DNA of 64,000 nucleotides. It comes from an uncultured Porphyromonas sp. Its GTDB lineage: Bacteria > Bacteroidota > Bacteroidia > Bacteroidales > Porphyromonadaceae. Where the stretch lies: positions 69,574 through 133,573 of the forward strand of contig NZ_CALIXW010000046.1 in assembly GCF_938046015.1 (NCBI RefSeq), read 5' to 3'. The position numbers and the translations under genes were made by a program. Below are positions 35,365 through 44,502 of this stretch, piece by piece. Every line of letters starts with the position of its first letter. Positions within the stretch are counted from its first letter, which is position 1. Under the pieces are notes generated by a model. It saw nothing but the letters and a program-made list of their open reading frames with translations, did no database searches and was not told the origin of the DNA.

Positions 35365-35955
35365 ATGTCACACGCTAAGCAAGGCGTCCTGGAGAACATC
35401 CGACGCTATACCACCCATCGCGAGGCTCACCCCGACCTAGAGGGCTTCGCAGCGATTACCTACCCGGACCGCGTCCAGCAGTTCGAGCGCATCATGACGG
35501 AGGTCGGCGGACGCGTCGTCCTGCTGCAGCCTGGGGACGATCTGGCGGCCATCATCCGCGAGCTCTACCCCGAGGCCCAGCGCTTCATCAGCGACCTCGA
35601 GCTGCCCGGCCTCGGCAGCCTGCGTCCCAGTGAGGCAGGCGACCCGACGGCCATGAACGGTACGGATGTCACCATCGTCGAGACGCCTCTCGGCGTCTGT
35701 GAGAACGGCTGCTGCTGGGTCGAGCAGCGGGACGAGTGGCGGGCGGAGTTCTTCATCGCGGAGAACCTCGTCTTTGTCCTGAACCGCTCCGACCTTGTGG
35801 ACAACATGCATCAGGCCATGCGCCGCGTGCGTCAGCTCAATCCTCAGAGCCCCTTCTCGGGCTTCATCAGCGGGCCCAGCAAGACCGCTGACATCGAGCA
35901 GGCCCTCGTCATGGGCGCTCACGGTGCCCGCGGGGTGACCGTCCTCCTCCGCTAG
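35365..35955 (+). CDS. lutC: lactate utilisation protein LutC
   Basis: 196 residues from the ATG at 35365; the frame is open 12 codons further into lutB, but the ATG fits the family start. LUD (DUF162) domain only, with no Fe-S motif: DVTIVETPLGVCENGCCWVE at about 110-130, FFIAENLVFVLN and the C-terminal FISGPSKTADIEQALVMGAHGARGVTVLL, which is the diagnostic end of LutC/YkgG. Third subunit of the L-lactate dehydrogenase complex. It ends the operon, with a strong hairpin 28 bases later. Confidence 0.94.
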   Translation: MSHAKQGVLENIRRYTTHREAHPDLEGFAAITYPDRVQQFERIMTEVGGRVVLLQPGDDLAAIIRELYPEAQRFISDLELPGLGSLRPSEAGDPTAMNGTDVTIVETPLGVCENGCCWVEQRDEWRAEFFIAENLVFVLNRSDLVDNMHQAMRRVRQLNPQSPFSGFISGPSKTADIEQALVMGAHGARGVTVLLR

Positions 35956-35983
35956 TCTGCAGCCCTCCCAAGAGGCGACAAAA

Positions 35984-36029
35984 GCCACGCGGGGCTCATC
36001 CATCGACTGATGGGTGAGCCCCGCGTGGC
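35984..36029 (+). terminator. hairpin ending lutABC
   Basis: GCCACGCGGGGCTCA with CCATC (35984-36003) pairs with GATGG and TGAGCCCCGCGTGGC (36009-36029). There is no T-run. It may serve the 3' end of lutABC. Between it and yeiH (36030-36216) I see no gene. Confidence 0.7.
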
Positions 36030-36216
36030 GTATCGGGCTACCGGAGGAAGGAGGTGGGAGAGGCCTCAGGAGAAGCGCTTAGGCCGCTCAGGACAGCCCC
36101 CTCGGGCTACTCGTCTGGAGGGCGCCGCTACCTTTGCGGGCGCTGGGGGGGTGCTCTTAAAAGGCCCTTAGAGCGGGAGGGGATCGGGTCGGAAGACCGC
36201 TTGGGTCGCGCTCGCA

Positions 36217-37266
36217 CTAGGCGAGGAGGCGTACCAGGAGGTAGCCGCCACCGACGAGCCAGAGGTAGAGGCCGAGGGCCAGCAGGAAGGGTTTCACGCC
36301 CGACTGACGGAACTTTGCCAGCCGCGCCTCCATGCCTATGGCCGTCATGGCCATCGTCAGGACGAAGGTATCGGCCGTCTGTATCCAGCCCGTCACCATC
36401 CTATAGCTCTCCGTCCAGCCGCCTGCGCTGGAGAGGTGAGCTAGGAGGGAGTTGGCCAGCACCACGAGGATGAAGTAGCAGGCGAACCAGGGGATCTGCA
36501 CCCGCCCCTTGCCCGAGGCACTGTCGTCAGCATGCCGCTCGCGCATCAGGAAGCTCAGCCCGAGGAGCACGGGAGCCAGCAGCAGGACGCGTATCATTTT
36601 GGTCAGGGTCGCTAGTGCCGCAATCTCGGGGCTCATCGCCGCCCCTGCCCCGACGACGTGCGCCACCTCGTGGACCGTGGCGCCCGTATAGATGCCGACG
36701 CCGCGCAGGCCTAGGGCCTCCAGCGCGCCCCAGCGGTAGAGCAGCGGGTAGACGAACATCGAGAGCGTCCCGAAGAGTACCACCGTACCCACTGCCACCA
36801 CCGTGCTGTGCGAGCGTGCCCGTACTACGGGCTCCGTGGCGAGCACGGCTGCGGCGCCGCAGATGGCGCTCCCCGAGGCGATGAGGAGCCGCTCGCTCCG
36901 CTCCAGCCCTAGGGCACGGCCGAGGAGCTCCCCAAGGAGGAGCGTCCCCAGGACGATGATCGTGTCGATGAGGATGGCCTCGGGGCCGAGCTCGGTGAGT
37001 GCCTCCAGCGTCAGGCGGCAGCCGTAGAAGACGATCCCCGCGCGTAGCAGTTGCTTGCCTGCGATGCGGAAGGCGCCGTCCCAGCCCTCGGGCAGCTGCG
37101 GGCGCAGCGTATCGGCCAGCAGCATCCCCAGCACGACCCCCAGTACCATGGGACTGAGGCGTAGCTGCTGGGCCCAGCTACACTCGGCTAGCAGCGTGAC
37201 GCTGAGGGCCAGCAGGGCGATGAGGCAGAGGCCAAGGGTGGTGCCGCGTGTCGTGGAGCTATCCAT
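36217..37266 (-). CDS. yeiH: YeiH/UPF0324 family membrane protein
   Basis: 349 residues, about ten membrane segments. Family marks: SPMVLGVVLGMLLADTLRP near the N-terminus, LRAGIVFYGCRLTLEAL at about 73-90, the conserved GSAICGAAAVLATEPVV at about 130-147 and GATVHEVAHVVGAGAAMS at about 195-212. YeiH-type proteins are annotated as putative sulfate exporters, but substrate evidence is thin. It starts 9 bases after the stop of the TonB-family receptor gene on the same strand, so both are probably one transcript. The gene is complete. Confidence 0.88.
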   Translation of the reverse strand: MDSSTTRGTTLGLCLIALLALSVTLLAECSWAQQLRLSPMVLGVVLGMLLADTLRPQLPEGWDGAFRIAGKQLLRAGIVFYGCRLTLEALTELGPEAILIDTIIVLGTLLLGELLGRALGLERSERLLIASGSAICGAAAVLATEPVVRARSHSTVVAVGTVVLFGTLSMFVYPLLYRWGALEALGLRGVGIYTGATVHEVAHVVGAGAAMSPEIAALATLTKMIRVLLLAPVLLGLSFLMRERHADDSASGKGRVQIPWFACYFILVVLANSLLAHLSSAGGWTESYRMVTGWIQTADTFVLTMAMTAIGMEARLAKFRQSGVKPFLLALGLYLWLVGGGYLLVRLLA

Positions 37267-37275
37267 AGGGCGGGG

Positions 37276-39681
37276 CTACATGCGGGAGCGCAGCTCCTCA
37301 GCGCTGCGGCGGGCCTCCTTGCCCTTGACGGGCGCCCCGAAGTGGTAGCTGAGGCCGATCTTGAAGTCGTTGGGCATAGCCGAATTGACGACGCGCATCC
37401 CGTAGTCGGCATTGCTCAGACGTGTGACCACATCCTTGGCAAAGAGGTTGGAGAGCCCTGTGGTGAGACGGAGCTTGCCCTCCAGAAGGCTGTAGGAGAG
37501 CCCTAGCCCTCCGCTGAGGATGTGGCCGATCCGAAGCCCTGCGTCATACGTAGGCGAGCTGTAGTAGAGAGAGACCGTCCCCTGGAGCGTCTTGCTGCGG
37601 TTGAGGAAGAGCGTGTTGTTGATGTTGAAGTTGTAGCTGAGTCCCGTGCTGCCGTAGAGCTTGCGCCCCTCGTAGCGGGTGTACGAGTCTGTGTAGCTGA
37701 CCTGCTGGCTAATGTAGCTCTGCAGGAAGCTCCAGCTGTTGAAGACGTAGCTCATATCCAGCGTCAGGCGTCTATCCTCTGCGGCATTGTCGTGCGTGTA
37801 GTAGGCCTGATTGGTCGCGGGGTCGAGGCGGACGACCTGGGCGATGCCATCCCAGAGGTAGCTCCCCGAGAGCTGGAGGTTCAACTTCCCGCCGAGGGTG
37901 TAGCCGAGGCTAAGGTTGGCCTGCTGTGCCGCACGGAGGTCCTCCTTGCCCTGCAGGGTGCTGTAGCGGTTCTCATACTTAGGGAAGGGCGAGAGCTGGC
38001 CGAAGTGAGGACGCTGCAGGCGTATGCTCCCGTTGAGGCTGAAGGCGTGGCGCTCGCTGGGCGTATAGCCGACGAAGACCGTGGGGAAGAGGTTGAGGTA
38101 GTCCCGCGTCTTGAGGCGGTGCTGCCCGTTGACCTGTCCATCGGTATGCGTGTACTCTAGGCGCAGCCCGCTGCGTAGACTCCACTGAGCCGAGAGGGGG
38201 CGTGCTATGTCGGCGTAGAGGGCGTAGATATGCTCGTCGAAGCGTAGCTGGTCGTGGCGCTCCCCGAGCGTGCTGCTGGCGGCGTAGTCATTGACGTTGC
38301 TCGTGCGCGTCCAGCTGCCCTTAGCCCCGAAGTTCAGCTGCATAGCCCCTAAGGGGTGGCTGTAGTCGATGCTGCTGATATAGGAGCGTGTCTGCTGATG
38401 GGTCTCGGAGTCGAAGCGGAAGTCCTGCCCGGGCAGGAGGGCCCCCGTACCGTCGTAGCTCTTGGAGTCAAAGTTGCGCTCCTCCCGGCTATCGAAGCCC
38501 ACGTAGTCGACGTCCCAGCTGAGGCGGCGCCCAGCGTGTCCTGCGAAGTTCTTCTCCAGGTGCACGTTGGCCGAGGTATAGCCCGCGCGCTCGCGCTCAT
38601 CGGCCGTCCCCGGCATGCGCAGCTGGAGCTGTCGCTCTCCTGAGGGGAGGGTCGTGTAGTCCTCGGTGAGGTTCTCTCGGCGGGGCTTCTCTATGCTGGG
38701 TGAGAAGGAGAGGCTGGCGCCAAGGCTCAGCTCAGGGCTCAGCTGGTAGTCGAGTGAGGCACGTAGTCCCGCCCACTGGCCTGTGATGTTGAACTTGCTC
38801 TCGCTGCTGGAGTAGAGCGGCCGCTGCGTGTAGCTGCGGTAGGTGGCGAAGCCGCCGACGCTGGTGAATTGGCCTGCGTTGAGTTGCAGGGAGGAGCTGA
38901 TGCGACCCTTCTTATAGTTGAGCCCGGTGGAGGCAGAGTAGCCCCAATGCTCGTCTCGATACTTGAGGCTGGTGCTGATGTTCCCGCCGAAGAAGTCATT
39001 CTTGGCCTTCTTCAGCACGATGTTCAGCACGCCCGCATTGCCCTCGGCCTCGTACTTGGCAGGCGGTGTGGTGAGGATCTGCACCTCGCTGAGGTCGGCC
39101 TTGGAGTAGCTACGTAGGAGGTTGGCGAGCGCTGTCCCCGAGAGGCGGACGCGCTTGTCATTGATCAGGACGACGACCGAGCCCTTGCCGATGAGGCTGA
39201 TGCCCTGGTCGGTGACGTTGACCCCAGGGGTCTCACGTAGGAGGTCTAGGGCGGTAGTCCCTGCGGGGGCGAGCTGCTCGGGGTCGAAGACCATGCGGTC
39301 GGCCTTGCGCTGCATGATGGGTCGCTTAGCGGCGATCTGCACCTCCCCGAGCTGCTTAGCGTCTTCACTGAGGAGGATCTTGCCTAGGTCGGTAGCGCTG
39401 GTGAGGGTGAGCTGTCGGTACCAGGTCTTGTAGCCTAGGGCACGTACCTCGAGGATGTAGCTGCCGTGGGGGGCCTCGAAGCGAAAGGAGCCGTCAGCCT
39501 TGCTCTGGGTGCCCGTCACGAGGGTGCTGTCCTTGGGACTACGGAGCAGCAGGCTGGCGAAGTCCACGGGGCGCTGCGTGCTCCCGCCGAGGAGCGTCCC
39601 CTTGATGGGGCTCTTGCTCGTCTGTGCCGCGAGGCTACCCGCAGTGGCGACGACGCAGATGAGGTTAGTTGTGATTCTCAT
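37276..39681 (-). CDS. TonB-family outer-membrane beta-barrel receptor
   Basis: 801 residues. Signal peptide at 1-19 (ending SLAAQ), a CarboxypepD_reg-like beta-sandwich at about 25-105 (IKGTLLGGSTQRPVDFASLLL, GSFRFEAPHGSYILEVRALGYK), a plug-like domain at about 120-230 (LDLLRETPGVNVTDQGISLIGKGSVVVLIND) and then a barrel of the OMP_b-brl_3 type to the C-terminus. The ending -RM rather than Phe is unusual for this class and the last ~15 residues (APVKGKEARRSAEELRSRM) look like a periplasmic tail. Ligand unknown. It is the first gene of a two-gene unit with yeiH. Confidence 0.85.
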   Translation of the reverse strand: MRITTNLICVVATAGSLAAQTSKSPIKGTLLGGSTQRPVDFASLLLRSPKDSTLVTGTQSKADGSFRFEAPHGSYILEVRALGYKTWYRQLTLTSATDLGKILLSEDAKQLGEVQIAAKRPIMQRKADRMVFDPEQLAPAGTTALDLLRETPGVNVTDQGISLIGKGSVVVLINDKRVRLSGTALANLLRSYSKADLSEVQILTTPPAKYEAEGNAGVLNIVLKKAKNDFFGGNISTSLKYRDEHWGYSASTGLNYKKGRISSSLQLNAGQFTSVGGFATYRSYTQRPLYSSSESKFNITGQWAGLRASLDYQLSPELSLGASLSFSPSIEKPRRENLTEDYTTLPSGERQLQLRMPGTADERERAGYTSANVHLEKNFAGHAGRRLSWDVDYVGFDSREERNFDSKSYDGTGALLPGQDFRFDSETHQQTRSYISSIDYSHPLGAMQLNFGAKGSWTRTSNVNDYAASSTLGERHDQLRFDEHIYALYADIARPLSAQWSLRSGLRLEYTHTDGQVNGQHRLKTRDYLNLFPTVFVGYTPSERHAFSLNGSIRLQRPHFGQLSPFPKYENRYSTLQGKEDLRAAQQANLSLGYTLGGKLNLQLSGSYLWDGIAQVVRLDPATNQAYYTHDNAAEDRRLTLDMSYVFNSWSFLQSYISQQVSYTDSYTRYEGRKLYGSTGLSYNFNINNTLFLNRSKTLQGTVSLYYSSPTYDAGLRIGHILSGGLGLSYSLLEGKLRLTTGLSNLFAKDVVTRLSNADYGMRVVNSAMPNDFKIGLSYHFGAPVKGKEARRSAEELRSRM

Positions 39682-39708
39682 AAGGTGCTGTTCTAATTAA
39701 GTGATACG

Positions 39709-39716
39709 CAAAGTTA
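39709..39716 (-). promoter_or_regulatory. -7 element of the TonB-family receptor promoter
   Basis: On the minus strand TAACTTTG, 28 bases before the receptor ATG. No good TTG is visible at the -33 position. Confidence 0.55.
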
Positions 39717-39959
39717 CTTATTTATCGAATACCATGTATCACCCGTCTCGCGGAGTGCCCGCCCACGGCTCACGCCGCTACCGAGGGCTGCGGCTCCACT
39801 GCGCTGCGGCTAGTCTCGAAGGGGGGCTCTGGCTAAGGGCTTAGGCCGCTGCGCCTCCCTAGGGCGCTCGCTCTGTGCCCCTCTTGCGGGCGCTCTGCTC
39901 CCTTAGCTGCAGCCTCTCGCCACGGCCTTGGCGGAGGCGACAGCAGGCTCGGATGGCCC

Positions 39960-40151
39960 TGCGAACTAAGGCGTGGCGTGCTGCCCCTTAGGGCTTGCCG
40001 CCGATTCTTATATTACTTTGCGGCAATTCTTATATTATATTCGGAGGAATATTATATAATATCTGGCTGAAAGTAATATAATATTTGCCGCATTCTTATA
40101 TTACTTTTCCCGCTCCCCCTTATCCTTCCGCTCGCTCCCCCTTAGCTGGGA
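39960..40151. repeat. 22-bp-register repeat array with A+T-rich core (array 2)
   Basis: Units start at 39960, 39982, 40004, 40026, 40048, 40070, 40092, 40114 and 40136, all 22 bases apart. Five A+T-rich units occupy 40004-40107 (ATTCTTATATTACTTT, ATTCTTATATTATATT, AATATTATATAATATC, AAAGTAATATAATATT, ATTCTTATATTACTTT); the central one is palindromic. Flanking G+C units include TCCCCCTTATCCTTCC. Degenerate units with the same spacing (39831, 39853, 39875, 39897), two of them separated by the same spacer CGCTCT, suggest an older array upstream. The rest of 39717-39830 and 40158-40269 holds nothing I can name. Confidence 0.9.
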
Positions 40152-40269
40152 GCGCTGCACGTCCCTGCTTTGCCTCCCGCCCTGCCTGCCTCCTAGCCTT
40201 GCCTCACTTGCTTCCTTAGGGTACTCGTGGGAACGGGTGGGACTTGCCTGAGCCCCCTAGAAAGGCAGC

Positions 40270-40299
40270 GCCCCGCCTACTCGGGGGAGTAGACGGGGC
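40270..40299 (-). terminator. hairpin downstream of rarA
   Basis: GCCCCGCCTACTC (40270-40282) pairs with GAGTAGACGGGGC (40287-40299) with one mismatch around GGGG. On the minus strand it lies about 60 bases beyond the rarA stop and is followed by GCTGCCTTTC. Confidence 0.6.
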
Positions 40300-40357
40300 C
40301 TTGAGGACGGAGTGCCCAGCTAAGGGGCGAGGAGCCGAAGCGTAAGGGAGCGTGCGG

Positions 40358-41638
40358 CTAGCGACGCCAGCGCTTACGCTGCCGCTCGTCCAGCTGCTGC
40401 TCGGCGGCACTGTGGGGCTGGGGCTCCCAGAGCTGCTGGCCTCGGAGCGCCTCGGGCAGGTACTGCTGCTCGAGGAAGTGCCCCGGGGCATTGTGCGGAT
40501 AGCGGTAGTCGCTGCCGTAGCCGAGGTCCTTCATCAGCGAGGTCGAGGCGTTGCGCAGGTGCAGCGGTACGGGCTGATTGCCCGTCTGGCGCACCAGGGC
40601 GAGGGCGCGGTCTATGGCGAGGTAGGCGGAGTTGCTCTTCTCGCTGCAGGCTAGGTAAATGACGGTCTCGGCCAGCGGGATACGTCCCTCGGGCCAGCCG
40701 ATGCGCTCGAGGCTGGCGGTGCAGGCCTCGGCCAGCAGCAGCGCATTGGGGTTCGCTAGGCCGATGTCTTCGGCTGCGGAGATCATCAGGCGGCGGGCGA
40801 TGAAGCTCGGGTCTTCGCCCCCCTCGATGAGGCGTGCCAGCCAGTAGATGGCGGCGTCGGGGTCGCTGCCGCGTATGCTCTTGATCAGGGCCGAGGCGAT
40901 GTCGTAGTGCAGCTCGCCGCCCTTGTCGAAGGCCAGCGGATTGGTCTGCACGAGGCTGGAGACGAGGGCGTCCGTCACCACCAGCGGATCGGCCGTGGAG
41001 GAGAGGGTGACGAGCTCGAGGATGTTGAGCGCGCGGCGGGCATCGCCGCCCGAGAGGTGCAGCAGGGCGGCCGTCTCCCTAAGCTCGATGTGCCGCGTAC
41101 GTAGCTGCTCGTCCGTCGTGAGGGCATGCTCCAGGAGCCCCAGGAGCTCCTTGGCACCCAGCGGCTCGAGGGTGTAGACCTGGCAGCGCGAGAGCAGGGG
41201 GCGGATGACCTCGAAGCTGGGATTCTCCGTCGTGGCGCCGATGAGCGTCACCAGTCCCTGCTCGACGGCGCCCAGCAGCGAGTCCTGCTGGCTCTTGCTG
41301 AAGCGGTGGATCTCATCGATGAAGAGGATGGGACGGATGCTGCGGCCGAAGAGTCCCGCCTGCTCCCCTCCGATGCGCTCCAGCACCTCGCGTACCTCCT
41401 TGACGCCTGAGTGCACGGCGCTGAGGCTGTGGAAGCTGGTGTCGAGGCTGCGGGCGATGATCTCCGCCAGCGTCGTCTTGCCCACGCCTGGCGGCCCCCA
41501 GAAGATGAGCGAGGGCAGGCGCTGCTGCTCGATCATGCGTCTGAGGACGCCCTCGGGGCCCACGAGGTGGCGCTGACCGAAGTAGCCCTCTAGGCTCGTC
41601 GGGCGCATGCGCTCGGCCAGTGGCTTGAGTAGAGTCAT
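40358..41638 (-). CDS. rarA: replication-associated recombination protein A (MgsA/RarA)
   Basis: 426 residues. AAA+ ATPase of the RarA/WRNIP1 family: RMRPTSLEGYFGQRHLVG at the N-terminus, Walker A GPPGVGKTT near 48-56, Walker B LFIDEIHRF near 102-110, sensor 1 GATTENPSFE and the C-terminal domain with AHPRALLLA-like IGLANPNALLLAEAC. Acts on stalled replication forks and recombination intermediates, in contact with single-strand binding protein. Complete. Last gene of a five-gene minus-strand run, 25 bases after the glycosyltransferase gene. Confidence 0.95.
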   Translation of the reverse strand: MTLLKPLAERMRPTSLEGYFGQRHLVGPEGVLRRMIEQQRLPSLIFWGPPGVGKTTLAEIIARSLDTSFHSLSAVHSGVKEVREVLERIGGEQAGLFGRSIRPILFIDEIHRFSKSQQDSLLGAVEQGLVTLIGATTENPSFEVIRPLLSRCQVYTLEPLGAKELLGLLEHALTTDEQLRTRHIELRETAALLHLSGGDARRALNILELVTLSSTADPLVVTDALVSSLVQTNPLAFDKGGELHYDIASALIKSIRGSDPDAAIYWLARLIEGGEDPSFIARRLMISAAEDIGLANPNALLLAEACTASLERIGWPEGRIPLAETVIYLACSEKSNSAYLAIDRALALVRQTGNQPVPLHLRNASTSLMKDLGYGSDYRYPHNAPGHFLEQQYLPEALRGQQLWEPQPHSAAEQQLDERQRKRWRR

Positions 41639-41663
41639 AGGTGAGAGGAGGTTGGGCTAAGGG

Positions 41664-42695
41664 CTAGGGCAGCTGGCTGTAGCGCCTATGCCCGAGGAGA
41701 TAATAGTGGAGGAGGAGGCTGTAGGGCTTCAGCGGCAGCGGGAGGTCGGTGCGCCGAGCGCGCATATTATTGCCTCGCGGCAGCTCGTAGTGCGGGCGTA
41801 GGATGAGGAAGCCCCGCCAGGCGCGCAGCACGGCCACTGCGTGGCGTCCTCGTCCCTGCAGGAGGTAGACGAGCGCTGCCACGGCGTCGAGGATGAGGCG
41901 CAGCAGGAGCACGAGGTAGAGGCGCGGCGTGGGGAGGTTCTTGTAGAGCATGAGGAGGTTGTTGCGGAAGTTGAGGAAGACCTTCCTCGGGCTCTCTGCC
42001 GAGAGGCTCCCGCCGCCGAGGTGATAGACGACGCCACTAGGGGCAAGGCGGATACGCCAGCCGCGGCTCACCATGCGCCAGCACAGGTCGATCTCCTCCT
42101 GATGGGCGAAGAAGCGCGTGTCCAGCCCCCCGAGCTCGAGGTACACACTGCGGCGCACGATGAGGCAGGCGCCCGAGGCCCAGAGCAGTTCGGCCGGCTC
42201 GTCGTACTGCCCTTCGTCTACCTCCACCGTGTCCAGGAGCCTGCCGCGGCAGAAGGGATAGCCGAGGGCGTCGATGTAGCCGCCTGCTGCGCCTGCGTAC
42301 TCGAAGGCCTCGGGCGACCGCAGGGCACGGATCTTGGGCTGTACGGCGCCCAGCTCGGGCTCCGTCTCCAGCAGCTGGAGCGCTTCGTCCAGCCAGCCCG
42401 CGCTGAGGGCAGCGTCGCTATTGAGCAGCACGACGTAGGGGTGGTCGAGGGCGGCGATGGCACGGTTGTAGCCCTCTGCGAAGCCGTAGTTCTCCTCGAA
42501 GGCAAGGACCTTGACCTCGGGATAGGCGCTCTGGAGGAAGCTGAGGGACTCATCGGTCGAGCCGTTGTCGATGATGACGAGCTCGGCATAGTCTGGTGTG
42601 TGCGTGACCCAGGAGGGGGCGAAGTCCTCCAGCAGCTGTCGGCCGTTCCAGTTCAGCACCAGTACGCCGACCTTAGGGGTAGTAGCAGATGACAT
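41664..42695 (-). CDS. GT2 family glycosyltransferase
   Basis: 343 residues from the ATG at 42695. The frame extends to 42839 but this would overlap mtaB and adds only a low-complexity tail; MSSATTPKVGVLVLNWNG is the family start. GT-A fold features: VLNWNGRQLLEDF, IIDNGSTDESLSFL at about 45-58, the LLNSDAALS segment at about 90 (an N-S-D variant of the metal-binding D-x-D) and GACLIVRRSVYLELGG with FFAHQEEIDLCWR. Resembles WcaE/rhamnosyltransferase-like enzymes that build surface glycans. A C-terminal hydrophobic segment near 265-285 may bind the membrane. Donor and acceptor unknown. Confidence 0.85.
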   Translation of the reverse strand: MSSATTPKVGVLVLNWNGRQLLEDFAPSWVTHTPDYAELVIIDNGSTDESLSFLQSAYPEVKVLAFEENYGFAEGYNRAIAALDHPYVVLLNSDAALSAGWLDEALQLLETEPELGAVQPKIRALRSPEAFEYAGAAGGYIDALGYPFCRGRLLDTVEVDEGQYDEPAELLWASGACLIVRRSVYLELGGLDTRFFAHQEEIDLCWRMVSRGWRIRLAPSGVVYHLGGGSLSAESPRKVFLNFRNNLLMLYKNLPTPRLYLVLLLRLILDAVAALVYLLQGRGRHAVAVLRAWRGFLILRPHYELPRGNNMRARRTDLPLPLKPYSLLLHYYLLGHRRYSQLP

Positions 42696-42784
42696 AGCTG
42701 TGGTATATCGTATAGGGGTAGTATGTAGTGTCTGTCTTCGCTGTCTCCCTCCTCCTCCCGTGCTGTGGCCTCGAGTGCGCTGCG

Positions 42785-44098
42785 CTAGCGTAGGTAGAGC
42801 CCCTGCTCGCCCTCCAGCAGCTGCTGGGGGGTGATGCACGAGAGCGTGCCTACAGCAGCTGCGTCGTAGGGCTGCGCCATACGTAGATAATACTCGCTGT
42901 GACCTAGCATGAGGCCCTCGTAGCAGCCCTGCTCCCAGATGACGCGCTGCGGGCGGCCGAGGTGGCGCTCATAGTAGCGGCGTAGCTTGGCCTCGGAGAG
43001 ACGCATCAGGCGCTGGCTGCGCTTGTGCTTCTCCTGAGGGCTCACCGTGTACTGGATCTGTAGGGCGCTGGTGCCTGAGCGCTCGGAGTAGGAGAAGACA
43101 TGCAGCTGGGAGAAGTCCAGTCCCTCGAGGAAGTGATAGCAGTCCTCGAAGTACTCGGGCCGCTCACCGCGCGTGCCGACGATGACGTCGATGCCGATGA
43201 AGGCCTCGGGCAGCACACGGCGTATATGCTCCACACGCTGGCGGAAGAGGGCGCTGTCGTAGCGGCGGCGCATCAGTCGCAGCACCTCGTCGCTGCCGCT
43301 CTGCAAGGGGATGTGGAAGTGGGGCGCTACGCGCTGGCTGGTGGCGCAGTAGTCGATGAGCTCATCGGTGAGGAGGTTGGGCTCGATGCTGCCTATACGT
43401 AGGCGGTCGAGGCCCTCGAGCTGGTCGAGGGCGCGCACCAGGTCGATGAAGCGCTCGCCCGTGCTGCGGCCGAAGTCCCCGATATTGACGCCCGTCAGCA
43501 CGATCTCGCGTCCGCCCGAGGCGACGATACGCTCGGACTCCTCGACGAGCGAGGCGATGGAGCCATTGCGGCTACGGCCGCGCGCCTTGGGGATGGTGCA
43601 GTAGCTGCAGTGATAGTCGCAGCCGTCCTGCACCTTGAGGAAGTGGCGGGTACGCTCGTCGCTGGAGGAGCTGAGGTGGAAGCTGTGTATGTCTCGCGTG
43701 CGGCCGTGCACCAGGCGTGCCTCGGCCGAGGGGCGGCTGATAGCCTCGAGGTAGGGGGCGATGTCGAGCTTCTGCTCTGCGCCCACCACGAGCCCCACGC
43801 CGTCCATCTGAGCCACCTCCTCGGGGCTCAGCTGAGCATAGCATCCCGTGACGATGACGAAGGAGTCGGGGTGCTCGCGCCGAGCCTTGCGGATCATGTA
43901 GCGGCAGCGGCGGTCGGCCTGCTCGGTGACGGAGCAGGTGTTGATGACGCAGATGTCGGCACGCTCCCCAGGCCGTACGCTACGTATGCCCTCGGCCAGG
44001 AGCTGCCGCCCGATGGTGGAGGTCTCGGCGAAGTTCAGCTTGCAGCCTAGGGTATAGTAGGCTGCCTTCTTGTCCTCGAACTGTGTGCGGTCGGTCAT
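42785..44098 (-). CDS. mtaB: tRNA t6A37 methylthiotransferase MtaB
   Basis: 437 residues. Radical-SAM methylthiotransferase: N-terminal UPF0004 domain with TLGCKLNFAET, INTCSVTEQADRRCR and VTGCYAQ (three Cys for one 4Fe-4S cluster), then the radical-SAM motif CDYHCSYCTIP near 156-166, and a C-terminal TRAM-like part. The Asn-Phe-Ala-Glu after CKL is the MtaB signature, distinguishing it from MiaB and RimO. It converts t6A37 to ms2t6A in tRNAs reading ANN codons. Its ATG overlaps the stop of the upstream membrane-protein gene by 4 bases. Confidence 0.93.
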   Translation of the reverse strand: MTDRTQFEDKKAAYYTLGCKLNFAETSTIGRQLLAEGIRSVRPGERADICVINTCSVTEQADRRCRYMIRKARREHPDSFVIVTGCYAQLSPEEVAQMDGVGLVVGAEQKLDIAPYLEAISRPSAEARLVHGRTRDIHSFHLSSSSDERTRHFLKVQDGCDYHCSYCTIPKARGRSRNGSIASLVEESERIVASGGREIVLTGVNIGDFGRSTGERFIDLVRALDQLEGLDRLRIGSIEPNLLTDELIDYCATSQRVAPHFHIPLQSGSDEVLRLMRRRYDSALFRQRVEHIRRVLPEAFIGIDVIVGTRGERPEYFEDCYHFLEGLDFSQLHVFSYSERSGTSALQIQYTVSPQEKHKRSQRLMRLSEAKLRRYYERHLGRPQRVIWEQGCYEGLMLGHSEYYLRMAQPYDAAAVGTLSCITPQQLLEGEQGLYLR

Positions 44099-44502
44099 CC
44101 TCGTTGCCAGCCCTTGCGTAGGTAGGGAAGTGCGGCCAGCAGCAGGGCGCTGCCCAGACCGCAGTAGAAGCCCGCGATAAAGCTATCGGGGGCCAGCCCC
44201 AGGCTGCGTATGCTTATGCCTAGGGCGATCATGAAGCCCATGATGAGCCAGGAGCGGGGACTGAAGCACTGCCACAGATAGGGGGCCTCGAGCGCAGCGA
44301 CATAGTCTAGATTGCGCCGTGAGACGCGGGGGAAGATGAAGAGGCCGAAGAAGGCGAAGCTCGCCGCGAGCCACAGCAGGGGCAGCAGGAGGCTGCCCTC
44401 ATAGCGCTGCCAGCTCAGGATGCCGAGGCGCACCACATTGGCCCCTGCGATGATCCACAAGAGGGCGGCCGTCCGGTAGGCGTGTCGGTGGCTAGGCTTC
44501 AT
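44095..44502 (-). CDS. small four-helix membrane protein, unknown function
   Basis: 135 residues with about four hydrophobic segments (about 11-29, 37-56, 83-101 and 106-124) and a basic C-terminus. The family is not recognisable to me from sequence. Its start overlaps the end of the DUF3276 gene by 11 bases and its stop overlaps the mtaB start by 4, so it is a true co-translated gene and not a chance frame. Conserved operon position suggests a role tied to its neighbours, but none is visible. Confidence 0.7.
   Translation of the reverse strand: MKPSHRHAYRTAALLWIIAGANVVRLGILSWQRYEGSLLLPLLWLAASFAFFGLFIFPRVSRRNLDYVAALEAPYLWQCFSPRSWLIMGFMIALGISIRSLGLAPDSFIAGFYCGLGSALLLAALPYLRKGWQRG

Noticed and set aside
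36129..36216. Orphan plus-strand promoter (TACCTTTG at 36129) with a following GGTC-GGAA-GACC hairpin, as a small RNA
   Set aside because: No TTG at the -33 distance, no terminator and only ~80 bases before the convergent yeiH gene; too weak to list.
42696..42839. 48-residue N-terminal extension of the GT2 glycosyltransferase
   Set aside because: It would overlap mtaB and is Gly/Arg-rich low complexity; the family start is at 42695.
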